Assembly (NCBI RefSeq): GCF_030538755.1 | Contig: NZ_JAUNTJ010000019.1 | Coordinates: 1 to 64,000, forward strand | Direction: 5' to 3' | Length of the DNA: 64,000 nt | Source of the DNA: Paracoccus sp. (in: a-proteobacteria) | GTDB lineage: Bacteria; Pseudomonadota; Alphaproteobacteria; Rhodobacterales; Rhodobacteraceae | Shown here: positions 15,770-25,949 of the stretch, one piece after another | How positions within the stretch are numbered: position 1 is the first letter of the stretch | Layout of the letters: every line of letters begins with the position of its first letter | Notes under the pieces: model-generated | What the model was told of the DNA's origin: nothing | Seen by the model: the letters and a program-made list of their open reading frames with translations, nothing else | Databases searched by the model: none | Program-made: the position numbers and the translations under genes

Positions 15770-16840
15770 TTACGCTGAGGCGCGCAACATGATGCTTGCT
15801 TTCAGCAGCACTTCTTCCCCCGACGCCTCGGCCAGACTGGTTGGGGCCTTTTCATCCAGCATGACCAGCAAGCGATTGGTCGCCAACCGCGCAATCTCGG
15901 CATAGTCTTGGGCGACTGTCGTCAACGGCGGGCAGGCATAGCGCGCCAGCGGGTGATCGTCATGGCCGGCGATCCGCATTGCGCAATCGCGACCGTGGCC
16001 CACCCTGAGACCCGCCTCCCAAGCGGCCAGAAGCGCGCCGAAGGCAAGGCGGTCATTGGCGCAAAGCACGGTCGATGACGGCAGATCTGCCAGAAGGCCG
16101 GACATCTGTTGATGGGCGAATTTCTCGAAATCCCAATCCAGAGAGGACAAAATGGGCAAGACATGCGGCTTGTGCCCGGCCTTTGTCATCGCATCCTCAT
16201 AAGCCTGCCGCCGCAGCCGGGCATTCAGGTTAACTTCGGGCATTCCCAAAAAACAGGGCGGTTCGCCTGACCGGCACAGATAATCAACGATCAGACCGAT
16301 GCTCTGTCGGTTATCGGTTCCGATATAGGGGATACCCTCATGACCGGGGACATCGACATAGATCAGCGGCACACGGCTTGCCAGCAAATCCAGTTTCGTC
16401 TGCCCCCGTGCCTGCCCCAAAGGAGCAACAATGGCACCGGCAACATTCATCGACTCGAAACGCTCGATGGCCTCGGCTTCCAGATCGGGGTTGCCATTTG
16501 AACTGAGAACAATCGCGAAATACCCCGCCTCATTCGCTATTTCCTCAATCCTGCGTGTCAGTTCCATATAAAACGGGTCGATGGCGTTGGGGATGATTAC
16601 GCCAATGATCCGGGCCCGCTGTCGTTTCAGGTTGACCGCGAACAGATTGGGCCTGAACCCGGAATCCGTAACGGCCTGTTCGATCTTTCTACGGGTCTTT
16701 TCGCGGACAGAAGATGGGTTGTTGAAATATTTCGATACAGTTGGGCGCGACAGGCCGATATGGGCCGCGAAATCCTCCATTGTGCGGATACTGTCCATCT
16801 TTGTTTTGGGGCTGTTCGCGGCCAATATTCGTGTTCCCAT
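15770..16840 (-). CDS. LacI-family transcriptional regulator
   Basis: A 356-residue LacI/GalR regulator. The HTH is at about residues 19-40 (TMEDFAAHIGLSRPTVSKYF) with the hinge NNPSSVREKTRRKIEQA. The sugar-binding domain follows from ARIIGVIIPNAIDPFYMELT. The frame allows a start at 16840 or, 14 codons later, at 16798; neither has a clear ribosome site, and the longer form adds a short basic leader. It is the last gene of the leftward sugar operon, 18 bp after the GatZ-like gene, so the regulator is made with the genes it probably controls. A candidate operator lies upstream of the operon at 22633. Confidence 0.9.
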   Translation of the reverse strand: MGTRILAANSPKTKMDSIRTMEDFAAHIGLSRPTVSKYFNNPSSVREKTRRKIEQAVTDSGFRPNLFAVNLKRQRARIIGVIIPNAIDPFYMELTRRIEEIANEAGYFAIVLSSNGNPDLEAEAIERFESMNVAGAIVAPLGQARGQTKLDLLASRVPLIYVDVPGHEGIPYIGTDNRQSIGLIVDYLCRSGEPPCFLGMPEVNLNARLRRQAYEDAMTKAGHKPHVLPILSSLDWDFEKFAHQQMSGLLADLPSSTVLCANDRLAFGALLAAWEAGLRVGHGRDCAMRIAGHDDHPLARYACPPLTTVAQDYAEIARLATNRLLVMLDEKAPTSLAEASGEEVLLKASIMLRASA

Positions 16841-16858
16841 TTTCTATTTCACACGGAC

Positions 16859-18136
16859 TCAGCCGCTACATGCTGATACATAATCTTGCGTCAACCGCTC
16901 GACTGCGGCAAGTGACAGCTCCCTTGCACGCGGAGCAAGCCGGCCGGCCCGCACTTGGGGATAAAGTCCGCCCAGATATTGCGCAATCAGCGTTTCAGGC
17001 AGGTCGGCATCACCAAGCAGCGCAAAAAGTTCGGCGACAGCCTGATCCGCAACCGGGTTTGGCCAGTAATAGCGGATGCGGTCGCTATAGGAAAAATGCC
17101 GCTGAAGCGCACGCTCGGCATCGGATCCGTGGTAATAACGGTCCCAGTTCATGGGCGCGGCCATCATAACAGCCTCCATCACCGCACGCAGGGTTCGCCG
17201 ACGCTGACCGGGGAACAGCTCTTCCGCGATAGCATCCAGACCATACAGCGCCTCGCGCAGCGCAAAGGTTAGTCCGGGGCCAACCTTCAGAATGGCAAAG
17301 CCGTCATTGACAAGTGCAGTCAGCGCCTCGCGGGTCTGGTAATCGGTCGAATGCGCTTCAAAAACCAGACCCGGCATTTGGGCCAGTGTCGCGCTCAGTT
17401 CGGTCGCGGCCTTGGAATCGTAGCCAATGACATTGTGGTTGCCAAACTCGACGCCGGGCTGCACGACCAGCCCGATGACGCGGGTAAAGGCGTCAGACAG
17501 CCCCGCCTCTACAAAAGCATCCTTGTGAATGGCATAGGTCGTCAACGCGGCATCCGGGCTGGTCAGTTCCAGCCCTTCTATTTCCTCCATCGCGCCGCCG
17601 GGGATCGGAACCTCGGTGCCGATGATATAGACCGGCGCTATACCGTTCTTGGGCCGCGCCTCTTCGGCCGCCGCTGCCAGACGGGCGGCGCGCGAGGCGG
17701 TTTCGACATCATTCAGTGCAACCGGCTCGCCCGCGCAGCCCATCGAACAGTCCAGATGTAACTTGCTAAACCCGGCGGCGGCATAGGCCCGGATCATCTC
17801 CTCGGCCTTCGACATCGCCTGATCGGCTGGCATGTCTTTCCAGGGGTTCGGTCCCAGATGGTCGCCCCCCAGGATCAGCCGGTCTGCCGGAAATCGGACA
17901 CGTGCCGCGATCACATCGACAAAGCTGCGGAAATCAGACGGTGTCATGCCAGTATAACCGCCCTCTTGATTGACCTGATTGCAGGTCGCCTCGATCAGCA
18001 ATGGCAGATCGGTCGGCAGGATGCAGCGCATCGCAGCCTCAATCGCCAAGGGATGTGCGGTGCAGATCGACGGAATACCCGAGGGGCCGGGACGGTTACG
18101 CCATCGGGCAATGTCGTGCAGGGAATTGTCGGTCAT
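16859..18136 (-). CDS. GatZ/KbaZ-family protein (tagatose phosphate metabolism)
   Basis: A 425-residue protein of the GatZ/KbaZ family (COG4573), long named the non-catalytic subunit of D-tagatose-1,6-bisphosphate aldolase. Visible signatures are SICTAHPLAIEAAM, IEATCNQVNQEGGYTGMTP and LILGGDHLGPNPWKDMP near the N-terminus. It sits between a PfkB kinase and a LacI regulator with 3-bp and 18-bp gaps. No catalytic partner (GatY/KbaY) is encoded in the window. From memory, a member of this family in Agrobacterium was shown to be a D-tagatose-6-phosphate kinase in a galactitol/altritol pathway; that would explain its presence without GatY, but I cannot verify it here. Confidence 0.85.
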   Translation of the reverse strand: MTDNSLHDIARWRNRPGPSGIPSICTAHPLAIEAAMRCILPTDLPLLIEATCNQVNQEGGYTGMTPSDFRSFVDVIAARVRFPADRLILGGDHLGPNPWKDMPADQAMSKAEEMIRAYAAAGFSKLHLDCSMGCAGEPVALNDVETASRAARLAAAAEEARPKNGIAPVYIIGTEVPIPGGAMEEIEGLELTSPDAALTTYAIHKDAFVEAGLSDAFTRVIGLVVQPGVEFGNHNVIGYDSKAATELSATLAQMPGLVFEAHSTDYQTREALTALVNDGFAILKVGPGLTFALREALYGLDAIAEELFPGQRRRTLRAVMEAVMMAAPMNWDRYYHGSDAERALQRHFSYSDRIRYYWPNPVADQAVAELFALLGDADLPETLIAQYLGGLYPQVRAGRLAPRARELSLAAVERLTQDYVSACSG

Positions 18137-18139
18137 GAT

Positions 18140-19081
18140 CTAACCTTTCTGTTCGATCAGCAGCAGGTCCAGCTCGGCGCGGGTCGAGGTGCCCTCCATC
18201 GGGCCAATTCGTGTGACGGCACGCGCACCTGCCGCATTCGCATAGCGCAGCGCCAGTTCCGGCTCTGCTGCGGCCAGCCAGAAGCTGAGAAACGCGCCGC
18301 CAAAGCTGTCACCCGCGCCGGTCGGGTCCAGCTCCTCGACCGTCAAAGGCGCCGCGTCGATGCGGGAACCATTTTCGAACAGGCTGGCTCCATCGCTGCC
18401 GCGTTTAAGGACGATTGTACGAATGCCCCGATCCAGCAGCGCGCTGATCGCATCGGCTTCTTCGTGCGCCTGTTCAAACAGAAACAATTCACTGCCAGAA
18501 GGCATGAACAGGTCAGTCATGGTCAGCACGGTTTCCAATCTCTCGCGCAGACCCGGACTGTTCAGGATTTCCGGGCGCAGGTTCGGATCGAAAGAGATCG
18601 TGCCGCCACGCGCCTTGATACGATGGGCGGCATCCATCACCATTTCGCCCAGCCCTGGTGCTGACAGGGCAGTGCCCATGACATGCAGATGATCGCAACT
18701 GTCGATCAACGCTTCGGATGCTGGCGTCGGGCGCAGGTTGCCGCAGGCGCTGTGCCGGATATTATAGACAAAGGAACGGCTGCCATCCTCGCGATAGCGG
18801 ACAAAGGCGCTGCCCGTGCTTTCGCCCGGCGCAATATCGATCCCTGAAATATCGACACCATCGGCACGCAGGCGGTCGATATTCACCTGCCCGAAATCAT
18901 CATCCCCGACCCGCGAGACAATGGCGCAAGGCGTGCCCAGCTTGCCCAACTGGTCGATGAAAATCGCAGGAGCCCCCGAGGGGAACGGCCCGACCAAGGG
19001 CTGCACTTCCCGAAATCCGTTACCCTTGGTGGTCGCCACGATCTCGACCAGAACTTCGCCGATGGTCAGAACCTTGCGCAT
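18140..19081 (-). CDS. PfkB-family sugar kinase
   Basis: A 313-residue ribokinase-like kinase. It has the N-terminal LTIGEVLVEIVA and the C-terminal signature ELDPTGAGDSFGGAFLSFW, whose GAGD motif carries the catalytic Asp. ATP should phosphorylate a sugar or polyol-derived ketose brought in by the ABC transporter upstream. Gaps to rbsC-like and gatZ-like neighbours are 3 bp each, so all are co-transcribed. Substrate candidates include tagatose, fructose and 2-keto-3-deoxy-gluconate-like sugars; the GatZ partner favours a ketohexose. Confidence 0.88.
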   Translation of the reverse strand: MRKVLTIGEVLVEIVATTKGNGFREVQPLVGPFPSGAPAIFIDQLGKLGTPCAIVSRVGDDDFGQVNIDRLRADGVDISGIDIAPGESTGSAFVRYREDGSRSFVYNIRHSACGNLRPTPASEALIDSCDHLHVMGTALSAPGLGEMVMDAAHRIKARGGTISFDPNLRPEILNSPGLRERLETVLTMTDLFMPSGSELFLFEQAHEEADAISALLDRGIRTIVLKRGSDGASLFENGSRIDAAPLTVEELDPTGAGDSFGGAFLSFWLAAAEPELALRYANAAGARAVTRIGPMEGTSTRAELDLLLIEQKG

Positions 19082-19084
19082 GGA

Positions 19085-20058
19085 TCATGCTCTCCGTTTC
19101 TTGGCACGAACGTCCAGCCAGACGGCGATCAGGATAACCAGGCCTTTGACGATCAGTTGATAGAAATAAGGCACCGACAGCATGTTCATCCCGTTGTTCA
19201 TCACCCCGATAATCAGCGCACCGATCAGGGTGCCGACCATCGTTCCGACCCCGCCCGCCAGACTGGTGCCGCCGAGGACGGCGGCCGCAATAGCGTCGAG
19301 TTCATAGCTCATTCCCGCATTCGTCTGCGCCGAGTAAAGGCGCGAGGACAGCAGGATGCCCGCAATCGCCGCCATGACACCCGACAGCGTAAAGATCGCG
19401 ATTTTCAGCCGGTCAACCTTGATACCGGAATAAAGTGCTGCTTCGCGGTTTCCGCCAGTCAGATAGGTGCGCCTGCCGAATGTCGTGCGCGACAGCAGAA
19501 TATGGTTAAACAGGAACAGCACCAGCACGATCCAGATTATGATGGGCAGACCAAGAAACGAACCTGCCCCAATTGCGATCCAGGACGGATCCGAGACCAT
19601 CTCGGGTGCGCCATTCGTCGGCAGACTAACCAGACCCCGATAGATCCCCATGGTTGCGACCGTTACGATAAAGGATGGCAGCATCAGCTTTGCGGTCAGC
19701 ACTCCGTTTATCGCACCCATCGCAGCCCCTGCGGTCAGAGTGAACAGCAGGGCTGGCACAAATCCCATCCCCATAGCCAAAGCCTGCGCGCCAGCCATGC
19801 CCGCAACGGCAATCATCGAGCCGATGGACAGGTCAATTTCGCCCAGCAGGATCACCCATGTCATCCCGAAGGCGGCGATGGCGACAACAGCGACCTGCTG
19901 CAAAATATTCGTCAGATTGGCCACGGTCATGAAGCGAGCGTTCATGATCGAGAAGATGATGCATAGCAAAATCAGCGCCATCAGGATGCCGCCATACTGC
20001 AAAATCAGCGCACGAATCTGATGACCGCGCTGTGTAACAAGCGGATCGGTTGTATCAG

Positions 20059-20062
<4 letters not shown>
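19085..20062 (-). CDS. Sugar ABC transporter permease (RbsC type)
   Basis: A 325-residue membrane protein of the ribose/xylose/arabinose permease family with eight to ten hydrophobic segments. GEIDLSIGSMIAVAGMAGAQ near residue 75 and AAAVLGGTSLAGGVGTMVGTL near residue 260 are family signatures. It forms the channel with the ATPase encoded just upstream, with which it overlaps by 4 bp. A single permease gene implies a homodimer, as in RbsC. Confidence 0.92.
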
Positions 20063-21570
<1,508 letters not shown>

Positions 21571-21597
21571 GATCCGCGCACCCCTGATGTCCTCTTT

Positions 21598-21628
21598 GTC
21601 CCCGCCCGGCAGCGTGCCGGAAGGGGAC
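21598..21628 (-). other. Intercistronic hairpin after the sugar-binding protein gene
   Basis: GTCCCC (21598-21603) and GGGGAC (21623-21628) enclose CCGGCA-gcg-TGCCGG, giving a 12-bp stem with a small internal loop. It lies between the binding-protein stop (21654) and the ATPase start (21570). Such hairpins often protect the binding-protein mRNA and lower expression of the genes after it. Confidence 0.55.
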
Positions 21629-21653
21629 GTCGGTCGTCGGAATGAACCGGCGA

Positions 21654-22541
21654 TCAGTTCTTGGTATAGACGCCCGGAACGATGGGCTGTTCGGCGGGAA
21701 CCTCGTTCCCTGCAATGACCTCGACAGCCGTATCCACAGCCGCTTTGCCCATTGCGTCGGGAAACTGCTGGATCACGCCGACCATGACGGGATCGCTGTC
21801 AACTGCGTTGCGCGCTTCTTCCATGCCGTCAAAGCCGATGACCTTGACCTGATCCTGAAGGCCCGCTGATTTTACGGCAACTGCCGCCGCCAGTGCAGCA
21901 TCGTCACCAAATCCAAAGATTCCGGTAATATCGGGGTTGGCCTGAAGCATGTTCTGGGATGCAGCCAAGGCTTCGGCACGGGTGATGCCAGTCTGTTGCG
22001 CAACAATCTCGATATCCGGGAATGCCTCCAACCCCTTCTTGAAGCCATCGATCCGGGCGACAACCGATTGCACCGTCGGGTAGTCGATGATCGCAACCTT
22101 GCCAGTACCAGACAGCACTTCGCCCATCAGTTCCGCAGCCTTGACACCGCCGGCGTAGTTATCCGTGCCGATATGCGAGGTCACCTCGGCATTTGCGACA
22201 GGAATATCAACCGTGATGACCTTGATCCCCGCCGCTTCGGCCTTGGCAATGGCGGCAACCGCGCCCTGGCTGTCAACCGGAGAAATCACGATGACATCGA
22301 CGCCCTTGACGATGAAATCCTCGACATCTGCCAGCTGTTTGTTCAGATCCTGATTGGCAATGCTGACCTCCAGGGGGACATTCCTGGCCTCTGCCTCGGC
22401 CTTCATTGCATCAGCAAGTTCGATGTAAAAAGGGTGCTGTTGTGTCAGCAGGGACGCGCCAATCCCATCGGCAAACGCGGCTGGCCCGGCGCCAAGGGCA
22501 ACAGTGATCAGCAGCGCCGAAAGCGATTTATTCAGGGTCAT
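21654..22541 (-). CDS. Periplasmic sugar-binding protein (RbsB type)
   Basis: A 295-residue type I periplasmic binding protein. The signal peptide is LSALLITVALGAGPAAFA with cleavage before DGIG. The mature part reads ASLLTQQHPFYIELADAMK, then VDVIVISPVDSQGAVAAI, and NPDITGIFGFGDDAALAA with the usual ligand-contacting Asp. The start at 22541 is chosen for the GGGAGGATT just upstream. It is the first gene of the leftward sugar operon. Ligand specificity cannot be read; the GatZ and PfkB partners suggest a hexose, ketohexose or hexitol. Confidence 0.92.
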   Translation of the reverse strand: MTLNKSLSALLITVALGAGPAAFADGIGASLLTQQHPFYIELADAMKAEAEARNVPLEVSIANQDLNKQLADVEDFIVKGVDVIVISPVDSQGAVAAIAKAEAAGIKVITVDIPVANAEVTSHIGTDNYAGGVKAAELMGEVLSGTGKVAIIDYPTVQSVVARIDGFKKGLEAFPDIEIVAQQTGITRAEALAASQNMLQANPDITGIFGFGDDAALAAAVAVKSAGLQDQVKVIGFDGMEEARNAVDSDPVMVGVIQQFPDAMGKAAVDTAVEVIAGNEVPAEQPIVPGVYTKN

Positions 22542-22632
22542 GTCAATCCTCCCAGGATCTCGTTCACGAGGAGACCACAATTTTCGGCGCAGCCCGCCGA
22601 CCGCAACTCCCCCTTGCGGCTGACTGGAGGTT

Positions 22633-22647
22633 AGTTAATTTTTAACT
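22633..22647. promoter_or_regulatory. Candidate LacI-family operator upstream of the sugar operon
   Basis: AGTTAA-TTT-TTAACT is a perfect inverted repeat, AT-rich in a GC-rich setting, 92 bp upstream of the binding-protein ATG. The odd-length centre differs from the even CG-centred LacI consensus, so its link to the LacI-type regulator at 15770 is inference from position. Confidence 0.4.
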
Positions 22648-22648
22648 C

Positions 22649-22933
22649 GTGTCAAATTTAATTTTTCTTGATGAGCGCCGTTGGCTCGCAGCCGTAAATC
22701 GAGCAATTAACAGCGTCCAAGGCGTCATCGCTAACTGTTCTGGAAGGTTGCCCTACGACTTCCGCCTTGATACCGGTATGATTGTGATGCGTGACTTCCC
22801 ATGCGCACAAATTCAGGTAGTGCGGTTGCTTTCTACAGGTCTTGCCCTCGTTTCATCGGACACTCAGGCGGCTGCGGTTTTACTTGCAATGGACTCGCGT
22901 AAGGATTGTATTTTCAGCCCTGAGTGCAGATGA
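22649..22933 (+). other. Open stretch of 94 codons, coding status doubtful
   Basis: A rightward frame starts at 22649, beside the candidate operator, and has no ribosome-binding site I can see. Its product resembles no family I know and its composition (scattered Cys, many rare codons) differs from the genes around it. It lies in the decayed 22542-23624 interval, next to a transposase remnant. It may be a relic or not a gene at all. The interval otherwise shows only the IS3 fragments and one terminator. Confidence 0.2.
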
Positions 22934-22999
22934 TTTTAGTTGCAGTCCTCGATCCGGCCTCTGATCACCCTGAGAACGGTCTGTGCATCTGCCAGCAGC

Positions 23000-23400
23000 G
23001 TCACATGGACGTAGCCGCTTTACCAAGACTTCGGATTGCCGCTGCCCCGCAATTTCAGACCCAGTTGTCGAGCGAAGATTTGTGTATCCTGCGCGATGCA
23101 GGGCGATTCGCGCACCGGTCGGTCAGCATGGCGCAACCGACGACGCGGCGAGAAAAGAGGCCCAAGACAAACGCGAGGCAGAGCCAGCCTTTTGCCGTCC
23201 AGATGCAAGAGATGTCCGTGGCCCATTTTGGGTCAGGACCATTCGCCGTAAAGTCCTGCACCACCAGATTGGGTGGGACGGTCAGGCACGTTCGCTGTCA
23301 GTCGTGCGCGTGAGGCGCCGTTTCTGTCGCGCAACCAACTGGTTCTCGTGTGCGATGCCGTCCGTCTCATGGCCCTCATCGACGAGATCACGGTGCATGC
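23000..23400 (-). pseudogene. Decayed IS3-family transposase (OrfB) fragments
   Basis: Three minus-strand pieces in shifting frames line up with IS3-family OrfB. From about 23400 leftward one reads MHRDLVDEGHET, then LVARQKRRLTRTTDSERA and a stop. A second reads VVQDFTANGPDPKWATDISC, then IWTAKGWLCLAFVLGLFSRR, the integrase-core region with the first catalytic Asp. A third reads IAQDTQIFARQLGLK, the region after the second Asp (DNG), whose own motif is missing. Frame changes, an internal deletion and loss of both ends show an old inactive insertion. No terminal inverted repeats or target duplication were found. Confidence 0.7.
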
Positions 23401-23499
23401 GCGGACTAGCAGTCTATTCGAGCGCACGGGAATGGGGCTTCATCGACGATCCGAATCCGTAAAGCATATCTGGCACCATGCCGTTCGTCTGGCCGGGTC

Positions 23500-23528
23500 A
23501 GCGCGGCGCTTGGTGCCGCGCTCTTTTT
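23500..23528 (+). terminator. Orphan rho-independent terminator, plus strand
   Basis: AGCGCGGC (23500-23507) and GCCGCGCT (23515-23522) form a perfect 8-bp stem with a 7-nt loop, followed by C and five T (23524-23528). It points rightward, yet no intact rightward gene lies upstream. It may be the end of a lost gene or of a small RNA. Confidence 0.6.
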
Positions 23529-23624
23529 AGATCATGGAAGCAGGCAGGATCAGGTCAGCCACCTCGTCAGGAATATCGGCAAGCAGGACGTTTTGCGCGG
23601 CTGTGGGCAGCAGGGCTGGCTCAT

Positions 23625-24764
23625 TTACCTGATTTCCATGAACAGGGCCGCGGCAAGGCGCGCGCGCTCGGTCAGGCTGTTGGTGTGGATATGCTCATCA
23701 AGGGTGTGCAGCCCGGCGCCGCGCAGGCCGATAGAGTCCAGTGTCGGGATACCCATGGCGCCGGTGAAATTGCCGTCCGAGCCGCCGCCCGAGGATTCAT
23801 GCGTCAGCTCGAAGCCCAGCCGTTTGGCGATGCCGTGTGCCTGATTATAAAGGGCTGTCGTGCCGGGCAGGCCGGGCGGCCAGACCGGGCGGGTTACGCC
23901 GCGTGTGACCGTGAAAGACACACCGTTGCGGGTGTCCTGCAACGCCTCGATGGCGGCGATCCCCCGGACCAGGTCGTCCTGGGTCTTGGCCATGCTCAGC
24001 ACCTCGGCATGGCACGAGGACGAGACGCAGTTCACCCATTGCCCGGCCCGGATCACGCCCACTGAAAAGGTGCAGTCGGGCGTTGTCATCGCCTCGATCT
24101 CCAGCACGCGACGGGCCATTTCGGCAATGGCTGACCGGCCATCCTTCAGCGCCCAGCCAGCGTGCGAGGGCACGCCGCGCGTTTCCAGATTGAACCGCGC
24201 GATGGCATAGCGGCCCGTCACCGCTCCGCCATCGGGCAGCGCAGGTTCGGGCAGCAGCACGCAGGCGCTGCGGCGCGCCTCGTCCTCGATCAGGCTGCGG
24301 GTGGCGGGGGTGCCGACCTCTTCATCGGGGGTGAAAAGGAATGTTACCGGCAAGGGCGTCTGCCAGCCCGCCTGATGCAGCACCCGTGCGGCCTCGATCA
24401 TGGCGAAATTACCGCCCTTCATGTCCTGAATGCCCGGTCCCCATGCCTTGCCCGCCTCGACCCGCCACGGATTTTTTGCCAGCGTGCCGATGGGGTGGAC
24501 CGTATCCATATGGCCCGAGACCATGATTCCCGGCACCTGTCCGTGATCGGGATGCGGAAATCGCACACGCAACGAGGCACCATAACCGCCCCTGGGGGCG
24601 ATGTGATCGACGCTGGCCCCCATGGCGGCGCAGTCGCGGGCAGCCAGTGCCATCATCCGCGTCACGGCATCGGCGTCAAAGGTCGGGCTTTCGCATTCGA
24701 TCCACGGGCGCAGCCGCGCCAGCATGTCGCTTTCATCGAAAGGCAGGGTCAGTGCGTCCATCAT
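23625..24764 (-). CDS. M20-family metallopeptidase (carboxypeptidase G2-like)
   Basis: A 379-residue M20 zinc peptidase of the glutamate carboxypeptidase / ArgE group. Metal and catalytic sites are visible: MVSGHMDTVHP near residue 83 (His, Asp), KAWGPGIQDMKGGNFAMIEA near 110, TPDEEVGTPATRSL near 148 (the catalytic Glu pair) and ESSGGGSDGNFTGAMG near the C-terminus. It should hydrolyse a C-terminal residue or N-acyl amino acid in the cytoplasm. It overlaps the upstream amidohydrolase gene by 4 bp and is the last gene of the leftward peptide operon. The exact substrate is open. Confidence 0.9.
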   Translation of the reverse strand: MMDALTLPFDESDMLARLRPWIECESPTFDADAVTRMMALAARDCAAMGASVDHIAPRGGYGASLRVRFPHPDHGQVPGIMVSGHMDTVHPIGTLAKNPWRVEAGKAWGPGIQDMKGGNFAMIEAARVLHQAGWQTPLPVTFLFTPDEEVGTPATRSLIEDEARRSACVLLPEPALPDGGAVTGRYAIARFNLETRGVPSHAGWALKDGRSAIAEMARRVLEIEAMTTPDCTFSVGVIRAGQWVNCVSSSCHAEVLSMAKTQDDLVRGIAAIEALQDTRNGVSFTVTRGVTRPVWPPGLPGTTALYNQAHGIAKRLGFELTHESSGGGSDGNFTGAMGIPTLDSIGLRGAGLHTLDEHIHTNSLTERARLAAALFMEIR

Positions 24765-25939
24765 GCGGCATCCTGTTGCGGCAGGCGGGTTTCGATGATG
24801 CGGGCATAGATCGAGGCACCGACGGGCAGAATGTCCGGGTCCAGCACATAGGCCGGGTTGTGCAGCCCGATGGTGCCGGAATGACCAAGGCGCAGATAGG
24901 CGCCGGGCACCTTTTGCAGCATATCGGCAAAATCCTCGGACCCGGTGGCGGGTGGTTCGCCGTCGTGAATCATCTGATCGCCCACGATTTCGGCTGCGGC
25001 CGCCAGATAGGCGCTGCTGGCGTCGTCATCGTTCATCAGCACGTCAAAGACATTTCGCAGTTCCACGTCGATCTGCACGCCGAAGGCCGAGGCGAAACCG
25101 GCGCAGATTTCTTGCAGCCGCTTGCCCGCCAGTTCGGCCACCGACTGATCGAAATAGCGGATGGTGCCGGCCAGTGTCGCGGTTTCCGGCACCACATTAT
25201 AGGCGCTGCCGGCGTGGAGTTGTGTAACGGACAGAACGCAGGGATGCAGCGGCCCGATGTTGCGTGATACGATGGTCTGCAACTGCCCGACCAATGCCGC
25301 GCCGATCATCAGCGCATCGCGCGATTGCTGTGGCATGGCGGCGTGGCTGCCCTGACCGCGCACGGTGATGTCAAAGAACAGCGCCCCGGCCATTGCCGCC
25401 CCCCGGCACAGGCCGACATGGTTCGGCTTGCCGATGGGGGCGTTGTGCAGCCCGTAGATCTCATCGACGGGAAACCGCTCGAACAACCCTTCCGAGATCA
25501 TCCGGCGCGCGCCGCCCAGCCCCTCTTCGGCGGGCTGAAAGATGACGACGGCGGTGCCGTCGAAATTGCGCGTCGCGGCCAGATATTCGGCGGCCCCCAG
25601 CAGCATGGTGGTGTGCCCGTCATGGCCGCAGGCGTGCATCACGCCGGGATTGGTCGAGGCATAGGGCAGGCCCGATTCCTCGGTGATCGGCAGGGCGTCC
25701 ATATCGGCGCGCAGCCCGATGCGGCGGTTGCCCTGACCCTTCTTGCCACGGATGATGCCGACGACACCGGTGCCGCCGATACCTTCATGCACCTCATCGA
25801 CGCCGGCGGCGCGCAGGGCATCGGCGACGATCCCGGCCGTGCGGTGTTCCTGAAAGCCCAGTTCGGGATGGGCGTGCAGATCCTCGAATACGGTGCGCAG
25901 GCGGGGGGCGGCGGCATCAATGGCTGGCAGGGCGGGCAT
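24761..25939 (-). CDS. M20D amidohydrolase (hippurate / N-acyl amino acid hydrolase type)
   Basis: A 392-residue metal-dependent amidohydrolase. LRADMDALPITEESGLPYAS near residue 95, HACGHDGHTTMLLGAAEYL near 107 (Cys and His metal ligands), FQPAEEGLGGARRMISEGLF near 135 and TGSEDFADML near the C-terminus mark the M20D group, which holds hippurate hydrolase and IAA-amino acid hydrolases. It likely splits N-acyl amino acids into acid and amino acid. It starts 10 bp after the transporter ATPase stop and overlaps the next peptidase gene by 4 bp, tying hydrolysis to uptake. Confidence 0.9.
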   Translation of the reverse strand: MPALPAIDAAAPRLRTVFEDLHAHPELGFQEHRTAGIVADALRAAGVDEVHEGIGGTGVVGIIRGKKGQGNRRIGLRADMDALPITEESGLPYASTNPGVMHACGHDGHTTMLLGAAEYLAATRNFDGTAVVIFQPAEEGLGGARRMISEGLFERFPVDEIYGLHNAPIGKPNHVGLCRGAAMAGALFFDITVRGQGSHAAMPQQSRDALMIGAALVGQLQTIVSRNIGPLHPCVLSVTQLHAGSAYNVVPETATLAGTIRYFDQSVAELAGKRLQEICAGFASAFGVQIDVELRNVFDVLMNDDDASSAYLAAAAEIVGDQMIHDGEPPATGSEDFADMLQKVPGAYLRLGHSGTIGLHNPAYVLDPDILPVGASIYARIIETRLPQQDAA

Positions 25940-25949
25940 GGCGGTTCCT

